A stretch of DNA of 64,000 nucleotides from Bacillota bacterium. GTDB taxonomy: Bacteria > Bacillota > Clostridia > Lachnospirales > Lachnospiraceae. The notes beneath the pieces are model-generated. The model saw only the letters and a program-made list of their open reading frames with translations, ran no database searches and was not told the DNA's origin. Of this stretch, positions 42,971 to 51,067 are shown piece after piece. Within the stretch, counting starts at the first letter, position 1. Every line of letters starts with the position of its first letter. The DNA is taken from NCBI GenBank assembly GCA_023410575.1, contig JAEYPP010000054.1:1-64000 (forward strand), in the 5' to 3' direction. A program made the position numbers and the translations under genes.

Positions 42971-43139
42971 GACTTCGCGAGTTTTGGGTCAAAACACCTG
43001 CTCTTTTACATGATCTCCTTGAGAATTTATAGATAATTAGTGCAATTTATGTAAATATATGTTATAATATATGAACAATTAAGCAATCTCAAGAAATATG
43101 GGTATCATTCATTAATTAGAAAGCAAGGAGTATACAGCG

Positions 43140-43946
43140 ATGAACGTAAGCGATTTAGCTACAAGAAGTAATATAGACTTATATAACTCTATGAATTTAA
43201 AAAATTATCTTGATGGGGCTCCTCATTTAAAACATCGAAAGTTAAGAGATGCATATTTCAACACATCTAAAAAAGTATTGCTTGACTCAAATATTACTGT
43301 TCCGACAGTTCTAGATTTGGGTGCAGGAGAAGGAACAGCAACCTATTATTATTTATCTCAAGGTGCAAAGGTAGTTGCAGTTGATATATCTCAAAATCAA
43401 CTGAGTGTATTAAAAGATAGATGTGCTCAATATAGTGATAACCTAAGTATTATTTGCGAAGACATTAATGATACTGTTAAAAGAAATGATAAATTTGATA
43501 TAGTCATCATTAATTCTTTATTACACCACATACCAGACTTTTGTAAGCTTTTGGATGAAGTTAGTAATATGTTAAATCCAGGAGGCCAAATATTTACATG
43601 GCAAGATCCCCTCAGATATGATTCATTAAATAGATTTACATTATTGTTTAGTAACTTTACTTATTTCGCTTGGAGAATACGAAAAGGTGATGTGATTCAA
43701 GGGATTAAACGTAGACTAAAGCGTAGTAGAGGTATATATTCAGATGATTTGTATGATAATTCTGAATATCATGTTGTGAGAAATGGCGTTGATCAGGATA
43801 GTATTGTGGAATTATTTAAAGCAAAGGGGTTTGAATTTACGTTAATAAAATATTTTAGCACTCAAAGTGGATTCTGGCAATATCTGGGTGAACTATTACA
43901 TTTTAAAAATACCTTTGGTATAATTGTAAAAAAAGTTAATAAATAA
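43140..43946 (+). CDS. SAM-dependent methyltransferase, class I
   Basis: A 268-residue methyltransferase with motif I LDLGAGEGTATYYYL (near residue 62), acidic post-motif AVDISQNQL, motif with CEDIND, and motif IV-like FDIVIINSLLHHIP (near 120), followed by LNPGGQIFTWQDP. A TATAAT box at 43063-43068 and an AAGGAG ribosome binding site 9 bases before the ATG indicate its own expression. It lies on the plus strand in an island of gene remnants and is more AT-rich than its neighbours, so horizontal gain is likely. The substrate is unknown. Confidence 0.85.
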   Translation: MNVSDLATRSNIDLYNSMNLKNYLDGAPHLKHRKLRDAYFNTSKKVLLDSNITVPTVLDLGAGEGTATYYYLSQGAKVVAVDISQNQLSVLKDRCAQYSDNLSIICEDINDTVKRNDKFDIVIINSLLHHIPDFCKLLDEVSNMLNPGGQIFTWQDPLRYDSLNRFTLLFSNFTYFAWRIRKGDVIQGIKRRLKRSRGIYSDDLYDNSEYHVVRNGVDQDSIVELFKAKGFEFTLIKYFSTQSGFWQYLGELLHFKNTFGIIVKKVNK

Positions 43947-43963
43947 TCGTTCATATATTAAGA

Positions 43964-43998
43964 ACGGAGTGAAACAATCACTGATCGTTTCACTCCGT
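43964..43998 (+). terminator. intrinsic terminator of the methyltransferase gene
   Basis: ACGGAGTGAAAC (43964-43975) pairs perfectly with GTTTCACTCCGT (43987-43998), 11-base loop, 17 bases after the stop codon. The following tract ATTACTTC is only weakly T-rich. Confidence 0.65.
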
Positions 43999-44216
43999 AT
44001 TACTTCATGACTCATTGAAATAGAAAACTCCTTTCGTCTCATCACCATTTTTTCTTATAAATGCTTCAACACTATAATCATCAATTTGATAATAGGTTAC
44101 AATGTAAGCGCCTAATTTCAGGGTATATTTTCTTTGCTAATAGATATCTTTATAATGAGTTAGGCACATAATTTATACCTATTATTATTTAACTCGAATT
44201 CATAAGTATCATTGCT

Positions 44217-44303
44217 CTATTTTTGTGAGTGATCATTAAATTCTTCTTGTGGCTCATACGTAATAGGTATAATTCTGTCTCCTCTTCGGTCCTTTACTGA
44301 CAT
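44217..44303 (-). CDS. 28-residue small ORF (uncertain)
   Basis: An ATG at 44301-44303 is preceded by GGGAG at 9-base spacing, and the frame encodes a charged peptide with KDRRGDRIIPITYEP before TAG. It is in the 389-bp spacer downstream of proA. A further open stretch on the same strand around 43999-44150 (VEAFIRKNGDETKG) has no start codon. Both could be remnants of one decayed gene of the neighbouring island. No family was recognised. Confidence 0.3.
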   Translation of the reverse strand: MSVKDRRGDRIIPITYEPQEEFNDHSQK

Positions 44304-44335
44304 ATGATTAATCTCCCATTACTACATCGTTAATT

Positions 44336-45583
44336 TTATTTACGAATCTGACCATTCCCAAAGATAACATATTTATTAGAAGTAAGTGCTACCAAGCCCA
44401 TTGGTCCTCTTGCATGAAGCTTTTGCGTACTAATACCAATTTCAGCACCAAATCCAAATTCTCCACCATCTGTAAATCTAGTAGAGGCATTCACATAAAC
44501 AGCTCCAGAATCAATCTCATTCGTAAACTTCATTGCGTTCTCATATTCTCTTGTAATGATTGTTTCAGAATGACCGGTGCTGTATTTATTAATATGTGCA
44601 ATCGCTTCTTCAATATTATCAACAACCTTGACAGAAATCAATCGATCTAAATATTCTTTTCCAAAGTCCTCTTCGGTTGCCGCTTCCATCTGTGGACAAA
44701 CTTTACGTGCACGCTCATCTGCGCGAAACACAATGAGTTTTTCCGTTAAACGCTCATAAACCTTTGGTAAAAACTCCTCTAAGACTTTACTATGAATTAC
44801 TAAAGACTCTAAAGTATTACATACGCCTAAACGTTGTGTTTTTGCATTATCAATAATATCTAACGCCATATTAAAATCTGCTGACTCGTCAACAAATGCA
44901 TGACAGTTTCCTGTTCCTGTCTCAATGACTGGAATTGTACTATTTAAAACGACAGACTGAATCAAACCTGCTCCACCACGTGGAATTAATAAATCTATGT
45001 ACTGATTCATCTTCATCATCTTCGTTGCAGTTTCTCTAGAAGTATCCTCTAATAACTGAACCGCATTAGGGTTAATTCCTATTTTAGCTAATGCCTCCTG
45101 CAATACTTTCACAATCACAATATTCGAGTTGATTGCATCGGTACCTCCACGAAGAATGACTGCGTTTCCTGTCTTAAAGCAAAGACCGAAGGCATCTGCT
45201 GTTACATTCGGTCTGGATTCATAGATAATTCCAATGACACCGATTGGAACACGTTTATTCATAATCTGAAGCCCAGTCGGAGTGTTTTCCATCGAGATGA
45301 CCTCACCAATTGGATCCTTTAGCGTTACTACAGAACGAAGTCCATCTGCCATACCTTTAATACGATCCGTTGTCAGACGAAGACGATCAACTAAAGATTC
45401 CTTTATCTGATGGTCAATTGCGTTCTTAATATCTATTTCATTTCCAGCTAATATCTGTGCTGCATTTTCTTCTAATGCATCTGCACAAGCTAGCAATCCA
45501 TTATTTTTTTCTATCTGTCCCAAACGATTCAACATTGTAGATGCTTCACGAGCATTTATTCCTATCTTTTCTAAATATTCCAT
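44336..45583 (-). CDS. proA: gamma-glutamyl phosphate reductase
   Basis: A 415-residue enzyme of proline synthesis that reduces gamma-glutamyl phosphate to glutamate 5-semialdehyde with NADPH. Visible: PIGVIGIIYESRPNVTADA near residue 109, the catalytic Cys in ETGTGNCHAFVDESAD near 244-258, and the C-terminal EFGFGAEIGISTQKLHARGPMG segment (cited for GAEIG). It is the last gene of the proB - DUF896 - cyclo-ligase - proA series, 110 bp after the cyclo-ligase. Confidence 0.96.
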   Translation of the reverse strand: MEYLEKIGINAREASTMLNRLGQIEKNNGLLACADALEENAAQILAGNEIDIKNAIDHQIKESLVDRLRLTTDRIKGMADGLRSVVTLKDPIGEVISMENTPTGLQIMNKRVPIGVIGIIYESRPNVTADAFGLCFKTGNAVILRGGTDAINSNIVIVKVLQEALAKIGINPNAVQLLEDTSRETATKMMKMNQYIDLLIPRGGAGLIQSVVLNSTIPVIETGTGNCHAFVDESADFNMALDIIDNAKTQRLGVCNTLESLVIHSKVLEEFLPKVYERLTEKLIVFRADERARKVCPQMEAATEEDFGKEYLDRLISVKVVDNIEEAIAHINKYSTGHSETIITREYENAMKFTNEIDSGAVYVNASTRFTDGGEFGFGAEIGISTQKLHARGPMGLVALTSNKYVIFGNGQIRK

Positions 45584-45694
45584 AACACTTTCCTCACTTT
45601 CTATAACTTCTACTTATATGCTCCGTTCAATCTTTATAAAATCCTATTACTGTTTCTTCTATATAGTTTCAAGTGCAAGAATGAACTCCAAAAC

Positions 45695-46258
45695 TTAATA
45701 GATTCTTTGTTCGGTCACAATAAAATCCACTTTTTTGTCATATTCATCAGGTTCTAATGCTTCTATCATCTGAAGTTCATAACATAAGGCAATCTTTGGG
45801 CTAATTTCTTGATCATGTTTTTCTAGAAAGCGATCGTAATAACCACCACCATATCCAATCCGATTTTTATTATAATCAAACGCTACACCAGGCATAATCA
45901 TTACTTGATCATGACGCTCCCCAAATACTCCAATTTCATCTGATATTGGCTCGAGAATACCAAATTTACCGGGGACTAGTTGCTCCAATGATTGGATTTT
46001 ATAAAATTCAATCATACCATTTGCTATGATTCTTGGTACAAATATCTTTTTGCCATATTGCAACCCGCTACGAATTAATTCTAGCGTATCTACTTCCGTT
46101 CCAAAAGATACATATGTATATATTTCCTGAGCTGAAGCAACAGATTCCAAACGATTCAATTGCTCTAAGATACAACGAGATTTTTCTTCCACCATCGTCT
46201 CGGAAAGCTGATCACGATTACTTAATATTCTTTTTCGAATTGTTTGCTTGTTCATCAT
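45695..46258 (-). CDS. 5-formyltetrahydrofolate cyclo-ligase
   Basis: A 187-residue enzyme that turns 5-formyl-THF into 5,10-methenyl-THF using ATP. Signatures are the N-terminal KQTIRKRILSNRDQL, the VPRI strand, and MPGVAFDYNKNRIGYGGGYYDRFL near residue 126-149 (the ATP/folate site, with GYGGGYYDR conserved). A GGGGGA ribosome binding site precedes the two adjacent ATG codons. It lies between proB and proA. Their link may just be co-transcription. Confidence 0.93.
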   Translation of the reverse strand: MMNKQTIRKRILSNRDQLSETMVEEKSRCILEQLNRLESVASAQEIYTYVSFGTEVDTLELIRSGLQYGKKIFVPRIIANGMIEFYKIQSLEQLVPGKFGILEPISDEIGVFGERHDQVMIMPGVAFDYNKNRIGYGGGYYDRFLEKHDQEISPKIALCYELQMIEALEPDEYDKKVDFIVTEQRIY

Positions 46259-46340
46259 GCTTTCCCCCTTTAGATGTTAATAGATATGAAAATTGCTTAT
46301 GATAATAAGACAAGTCCTATCACCATAAGCTTGATAAATA

Positions 46341-46421
46341 TTTCATTCAAGCGAGAGCGTGTTGTGGATGAATTATGCTTTGGCATATCATGCTCTCAAA
46401 AGTTCTTTTTGCAAAATGACG
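46341..46421 (+). repeat. hairpin element family 1, copy E (right half only)
   Basis: An 81-bp fragment: TTCATTCAAGCGAGAGCGTG, GATGAATTATGC and the right end GCAAAATGACG. The left arm is absent, so it cannot form the long stem. It stops 2 bases before the DUF896 stop codon, again placing the element at a gene 3' end. Confidence 0.8.
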
Positions 46422-46423
46422 CC

Positions 46424-46639
46424 CTAGTTAAGCTTTTTTGCTTTTTCTGAAAGATCCGTTACCGAACCATCCTTTTCTAAAATGCTAATATTGTTTAACT
46501 GACCACGCATATTAGCACGAATTGCCGCTACATATTCTGTGCGCAATCTCAACTGCTCCGCTTTTTCATCTTCCGTTAAGCCCTCTGCTTGTGACTTATG
46601 ATATAACTCATTTATTCTAGTAATTCTTGAATCGTCCAT
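46424..46639 (-). CDS. DUF896 (YnzC-like) small protein
   Basis: A 71-residue protein of the DUF896 family: RINELYHKSQAEGLTEDEK near the N-terminus, LRTEYVAAIRANMRGQLNN in the middle. These are short helical-hairpin proteins found in many Firmicutes; B. subtilis YnzC is SOS-related, but no clear molecular role is established. It lies between proB and the cyclo-ligase gene; the truncated hairpin element touches its stop codon. Confidence 0.92.
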   Translation of the reverse strand: MDDSRITRINELYHKSQAEGLTEDEKAEQLRLRTEYVAAIRANMRGQLNNISILEKDGSVTDLSEKAKKLN

Positions 46640-46825
46640 TTTCTTTACTCCTATTACTATTTTGCTTAATAATAAACAATGTCTATTATATTAGCTGTGT
46701 ACCTCTTTGGTTGCCTACTCATATTTTGCATTCTATTTTACCGAAATACTCTGTAAAATGCAAACACATTTCATATTTTCCACATTTTTTTAAATTAGAG
46801 GTAAGTTCACTTTATTTTTTTCTAC

Positions 46826-47686
46826 TTATTCTCTTGGATACTGAGCTGTTACTATGTAGTCTATGAGATGAAAGTTCTTATTTTTATGAGCACAAAACAA
46901 GGTTCCAACATTGTCACCATTAATGATGTGTCGAATTGTACTGGTATGTTCCCCATTTGCAATGACCATATCGGCACCAGAATCTGTAGCTATTTGAGCT
47001 GCAGAAATTTTAGTAGACATCCCACCTGTACCAAGAGAAGATCCTGCTCCTTTTCCCATTGCTAAAATACAATCATCAATTTCATCAACGATATCAATAA
47101 ACTTAGCATCTGGATTTGCTTTCGGATCATCGGTATAAAGTCCATCGATATCGGATAATAGAATTAACAAGTCCGCATGAATTAATGCTGCAACGATCGC
47201 TGATAACGTATCATTGTCCCCGAAGCCAAGTGCTTCAATTTCATCCGTAGAAACGGTATCATTTTCGTTAACAATTGGAATCACGCCAAGTTTTAATAAT
47301 TCGTCAAATGTATTTTTTGCATTTTTACGACTAATATCATTAATCATCGTATGCTTTGTCATCAAAATCTGAGCCGTCATCTGATTGTATTCTGCAAATA
47401 ATTTCTGATAAACCATCATCAGTCTTGCCTGACCAACTGCTGCACATGCTTGTTTTACCGATAATTCCGTTGGTTTTTCCTTTAATCCAATCGATTTACG
47501 ACCGACAGCTATCGCACCAGAAGAAACTAGTACCACTTCTTTTCCTTGATTCGACAAATCTGTTAACAAGCGAACTAATTTTTCCATCTTCGTTAGATTT
47601 AAATCTTCTGTCGCCTCATGTGTTAATGACGATGAACCAATTTTAATAACAATACGCTTTTTATCCTTAAGGCTAGATCTCAACAT
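46826..47686 (-). CDS. proB: glutamate 5-kinase, short form without PUA
   Basis: A 286-residue kinase that phosphorylates glutamate for proline synthesis. It has RIVIKIGSSSLT at the start, VSSGAIAVGRKSI near residue 50, VNENDTVSTDEI near 142 and SDIDGLYTDDP near 168, with GTGGMSTKISAA near 213. It ends after the amino-acid kinase domain, without the C-terminal PUA domain of the E. coli enzyme; this short form is known in clostridia. The start at 47686 (MLRSSLKD) is supported by GGGGGA seven bases before; the ATG five codons upstream lacks a ribosome binding site. Confidence 0.94.
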   Translation of the reverse strand: MLRSSLKDKKRIVIKIGSSSLTHEATEDLNLTKMEKLVRLLTDLSNQGKEVVLVSSGAIAVGRKSIGLKEKPTELSVKQACAAVGQARLMMVYQKLFAEYNQMTAQILMTKHTMINDISRKNAKNTFDELLKLGVIPIVNENDTVSTDEIEALGFGDNDTLSAIVAALIHADLLILLSDIDGLYTDDPKANPDAKFIDIVDEIDDCILAMGKGAGSSLGTGGMSTKISAAQIATDSGADMVIANGEHTSTIRHIINGDNVGTLFCAHKNKNFHLIDYIVTAQYPRE

Positions 47687-47812
47687 TTGTATGTCCCCCA
47701 TATTTCACTAAATAATTGTAATGAATAATTAGAGATATTGTATCACTCAAATAAAATCTTAACAAGTACATATTTCCCACTTATACATAAATATGGAGGA
47801 TCTAAAATTTAC

Positions 47813-48529
47813 TCATAATTTATATTTGATTTTTATTCGAGTAATTTTATGATTCAATGGTTCATATATGAAATACAAAAATATAACCGTTGCTATCGCA
47901 TGAATAAAATCAAACGGAATTCCTTGAATATAAGCTAATTTTAATGCTCCAACTGTTAAATGAGAATAAAACATAAGAACCGATGCAAAATTCATAATAC
48001 CACCATAGATAATGAAAGTAGCAATAAATCCATAAAAACATAGGATGAATTTGGTATGTTTTCTACCCAAAAAAATAATACCTGCTATAAATCCTACAAG
48101 TCCAAAACAAAACATCTGCCACACTGTCCATGGTCCTTGTCCATAATAAAAATTGGATACAAAACCCGTCAAGACACCTACTAAGAATCCATCCATAGGA
48201 CCTAATAAGATTGCTGCCATGATAACAACCGCTAACACTGGTTTAAACTGAGGTACAAAGAAAAACGTAATTCGACCAAGTGTTGCAATTGCTGATAGCG
48301 AAGCAATTAGAATGAGCCTTCTACTGCTGAAAGAATTGTAATTCATACGAACAAAAAAGGGAATTGCTGATGCAGATATCATTAACATGCTAATCAGATA
48401 ATATTTACGATCATCAAAAAAAACAACGCCAACCCATATTACAATTGGAATTAGTACAAAAACAACAAGTAGTGAACTTATCCATACAGCTTTTTTCTTT
48501 TCTATATTTTTCATCTTCTCATTCTCCAT
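47813..48529 (-). CDS. ECF transporter S component, predicted for cobalamin (CbrT-like)
   Basis: A 238-residue membrane protein with about six to seven TM helices and the S-component-like pattern IATLGRITFFFVPQFKP followed by ILLGPMDGFLVGVLTGFVSN near residues 80-122. S components bind the vitamin and topple in the membrane when joined to the ECF module. The last gene of the B12-riboswitch operon; it overlaps the ATPase gene by 11 bases. Cobalamin as the substrate follows from the riboswitch and the DUF4430 genes, in line with the known ECF-CbrT B12 importers; it is not proved by sequence. Confidence 0.82.
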   Translation of the reverse strand: MENEKMKNIEKKKAVWISSLLVVFVLIPIVIWVGVVFFDDRKYYLISMLMISASAIPFFVRMNYNSFSSRRLILIASLSAIATLGRITFFFVPQFKPVLAVVIMAAILLGPMDGFLVGVLTGFVSNFYYGQGPWTVWQMFCFGLVGFIAGIIFLGRKHTKFILCFYGFIATFIIYGGIMNFASVLMFYSHLTVGALKLAYIQGIPFDFIHAIATVIFLYFIYEPLNHKITRIKIKYKL

Positions 48530-50171
48530 CTGTTCTTAAACTGCATGCTTTTGCATACTCTATTACCTCTTCTTCCAATACAAATGACTCATTGACCTTA
48601 CGTGCGATTTTGCTAGTGGTTGATGTATAGAAATAATTATGACTTAATAGGTTTTTTGTAGGTCCTTTTTCAATAATCCTACCATCGAAGAGAAAGTAAG
48701 AAATATTTGTATTACTTGCACAGAACTCAATATCATGACTTACGATCACAATTGTAGTCCCTAGCTCATTTAAACGTCTCAGAATTTCAGCAATCTTCTT
48801 TTTCATAAGTTTGTCTACACCTTTAGTCGGTTCATCCAATAATAACAATTCTGGTTTTGTCATAACAACTTTAGCTAATGCTAATAGTTGTTGCTGACCA
48901 CCTGATAAATCATAAGGATGTTGCTTTAATAATCCATCTAACATAAATTCCCTTGCATATGGTTCATAATTAAATGCAATGCATTTTAACTCTTCCTCAA
49001 CAGTTGATTTTGTAAAGAGATCCTGAGGATTTTGTGGTAACATTGAAATCTTTCGTTTAAATTGTCTGATTGGATCAGAATCCTTGGAAATAACAATTTT
49101 TCCACGATAAGGTTTCTCTAGGTTACATAATAAGGATAGAACAGTTGTTTTTCCCTGCCCATTTGCTCCTAAAAAAGATATATAATCACCAGAATAAATT
49201 GTAAAAGCAAAGTCCTTTAATATATCTTTTCCATCTCGCTCATACCGAAACCATAAATTTTTCATCGTTACAATTGGCACCGTATGATGGTGTAATATCT
49301 CGTATTTGCGTTGAGTTGTCTGTGCCTGCTTTGATGGAGCAAGCTTTCTAAACGCTTCTTCAACACAATTCTTTGCTTCTTTGATTGTGAAACAATCATA
49401 ACGATTACATAATTTCATAGGGAGCATTACTTGTGATGGTAAAAATTCAAGTAACTGGGACTTTTGCATTCTTAGTGTTTTTACCATGTCTTCTTTATCC
49501 CCACAATACAAAAGCTTTGACTCATGTAAAACAATACAACGATCTGCTCTTGATAAGGCTTCATCCAATCGATGTTCAGATAGTACAATCGTCGTACCAA
49601 ATTCATCATTTACTCGTTTTAAAAGTGCAATAAAATTCTCGGTTGCAATCGGGTCCAACTGAGAGGTTGGTTCATCAAGTAATACTAGTTCAGGTTGTGC
49701 AATCATGACTGCCGCCAAATTTAAGATCTGTTTTTGCCCTCCTGATAATTCATGGACTGATTGCTCAAGCCAGTCTGAAATACCAAAGAATACCGCCATT
49801 TCTGCAACACGTCTTCGAATTTCTTCATTTGGGATTCCTAAATTCTCTAATGTAAAAGCAAGTTCATGCCATACTTTATCCGTTACAATTTGGTGTTCTG
49901 GACTCTGAGAAACATATCCGATGATAGATGCATCCTCCCGTTTCGATAAAGAAAGTAGATTCACACCATTTAAAAGTAACTCTCCAGATAACTCTCCTTC
50001 CGGACGAATTGCTGATTTCATAAGTTTTAATAATGTTGATTTACCACTGCCTGTCTCACCAAAGATTAGTACAAATTCCCCCTTTTCTATCATAATATTT
50101 ATAGACTCTAAGTTTTTTTTGTTAGATAAAGCATAGGTAAATGTCAGATTTTTCGTCTCAAGATATGCCAC
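48519..50171 (-). CDS. ECF transporter ATPase, fused A-A' subunits
   Basis: A 551-residue protein with two ABC domains: first GETGSGKSTLLKLM, LSGGQKQILNLAAVM, LVLLDEPTSQLD; second GANGQGKTTVLSLL, LSGGQQQLLALAKVV, LLLLDEPTKGVD. In most ECF transporters EcfA and EcfA' are separate genes; fused forms exist. Translation most likely starts at GTG 50171, because GGAGGA lies six bases before it and the domain begins at once (VAYLETKNLTF). It overlaps the T-component gene by 28 bases and the S-component gene by 11, so all three are translationally coupled. Confidence 0.92.
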   Translation of the reverse strand: MAYLETKNLTFTYALSNKKNLESINIMIEKGEFVLIFGETGSGKSTLLKLMKSAIRPEGELSGELLLNGVNLLSLSKREDASIIGYVSQSPEHQIVTDKVWHELAFTLENLGIPNEEIRRRVAEMAVFFGISDWLEQSVHELSGGQKQILNLAAVMIAQPELVLLDEPTSQLDPIATENFIALLKRVNDEFGTTIVLSEHRLDEALSRADRCIVLHESKLLYCGDKEDMVKTLRMQKSQLLEFLPSQVMLPMKLCNRYDCFTIKEAKNCVEEAFRKLAPSKQAQTTQRKYEILHHHTVPIVTMKNLWFRYERDGKDILKDFAFTIYSGDYISFLGANGQGKTTVLSLLCNLEKPYRGKIVISKDSDPIRQFKRKISMLPQNPQDLFTKSTVEEELKCIAFNYEPYAREFMLDGLLKQHPYDLSGGQQQLLALAKVVMTKPELLLLDEPTKGVDKLMKKKIAEILRRLNELGTTIVIVSHDIEFCASNTNISYFLFDGRIIEKGPTKNLLSHNYFYTSTTSKIARKVNESFVLEEEVIEYAKACSLRTDGE

Positions 50172-51067
50172 AGTAATTCCTCCTTTATGTCCATTAGAAA
50201 AGGGATCAAACAAAAAAATGTAAATATAAAATAGAACACAAATCCATGCATCAATGTTCTCGGGTAAATTATGCTTGGAAAATAATGAACTGTATAATAT
50301 GAGGTAAACAATCCAATAAGAATAAGTAGAAATAAACCAACTTCACCCCAAAAATATTTCCAATCCAAATGTGTCATTCTACTATTTTGATAATAAGTTC
50401 TACCCTTTAACGTAAATCCTCTAGCTTTCATTGAATCTGAAGTTTCAATCGCATTCTCTAAACACCAAGTAATCAAAGCAGAAATCAGTGAGATTCCATT
50501 CATGATACGAAGCAAAGGATTTCCGGATTTTGTATCTTGCCCAATACATTTTTGAGCACGCTCAATGTTATGATATTGTTTCCGATACATTGGAACAAAA
50601 CGAAATGCCATCGTTAGTAATAAAGAACCAATCGGAAGAAGTCGTGAAAAAATACAAATTAATTTATCTTCAGTTATTATCATATGAAAGATTTGAAAAT
50701 ACAGAATAATATCATAAATCATGAGTCCAGACATTAAGCCAAACAGTATTGATTCTAATGTGATCGGGTTGTTATTCATATAACAAAGAATTGTAACTCC
50801 CTGATGATTAAATAATGGATTAATGAGACAAACCATAAGTGCGATTGGAAGTAACTTTCCATTCATAATTAACTGTCTTCTGCCACCAAGATAAACTGAA
50901 TATAGAAAAGAAGTAAGAAAGGCAACGGCTAAAATGACTGGATGCATACTAAACATTATAAGAATTATCACAACCAAAAAGTAGAGAAAACTTACATATG
51001 GGTGAATTCGAAAAAATCTTGATCTTTTCAGTCTACTTTGTGTCATCAAGCCACTCACACCCCACAT
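50144..51067 (-). CDS. ECF transporter T component
   Basis: A 307-residue EcfT-like membrane scaffold: about six TM helices and the coupling-helix motifs containing ARxx-type sequences (MAFRFVPMYRKQYHNIERAQ near residue 155, and TSDSMKARGFTLKGRTYY near 212, where SMKARG is the family signature). It links the two ATPase domains to the S component. The annotated start (51067) has AGGA close to it; the Met seven residues later is an alternative. It overlaps the DUF4430 protein gene by 35 bases. Confidence 0.87.
   Translation of the reverse strand: MWGVSGLMTQSRLKRSRFFRIHPYVSFLYFLVVIILIMFSMHPVILAVAFLTSFLYSVYLGGRRQLIMNGKLLPIALMVCLINPLFNHQGVTILCYMNNNPITLESILFGLMSGLMIYDIILYFQIFHMIITEDKLICIFSRLLPIGSLLLTMAFRFVPMYRKQYHNIERAQKCIGQDTKSGNPLLRIMNGISLISALITWCLENAIETSDSMKARGFTLKGRTYYQNSRMTHLDWKYFWGEVGLFLLILIGLFTSYYTVHYFPSIIYPRTLMHGFVFYFIFTFFCLIPFLMDIKEELLWHILRRKI

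Noticed and set aside
12020..46421. Classic insertion sequence or active MITE as the explanation for hairpin family 1.
   Set aside because: No transposase, no clear target-site duplications seen, and compensated stem changes point to structure. A MITE origin remains possible.
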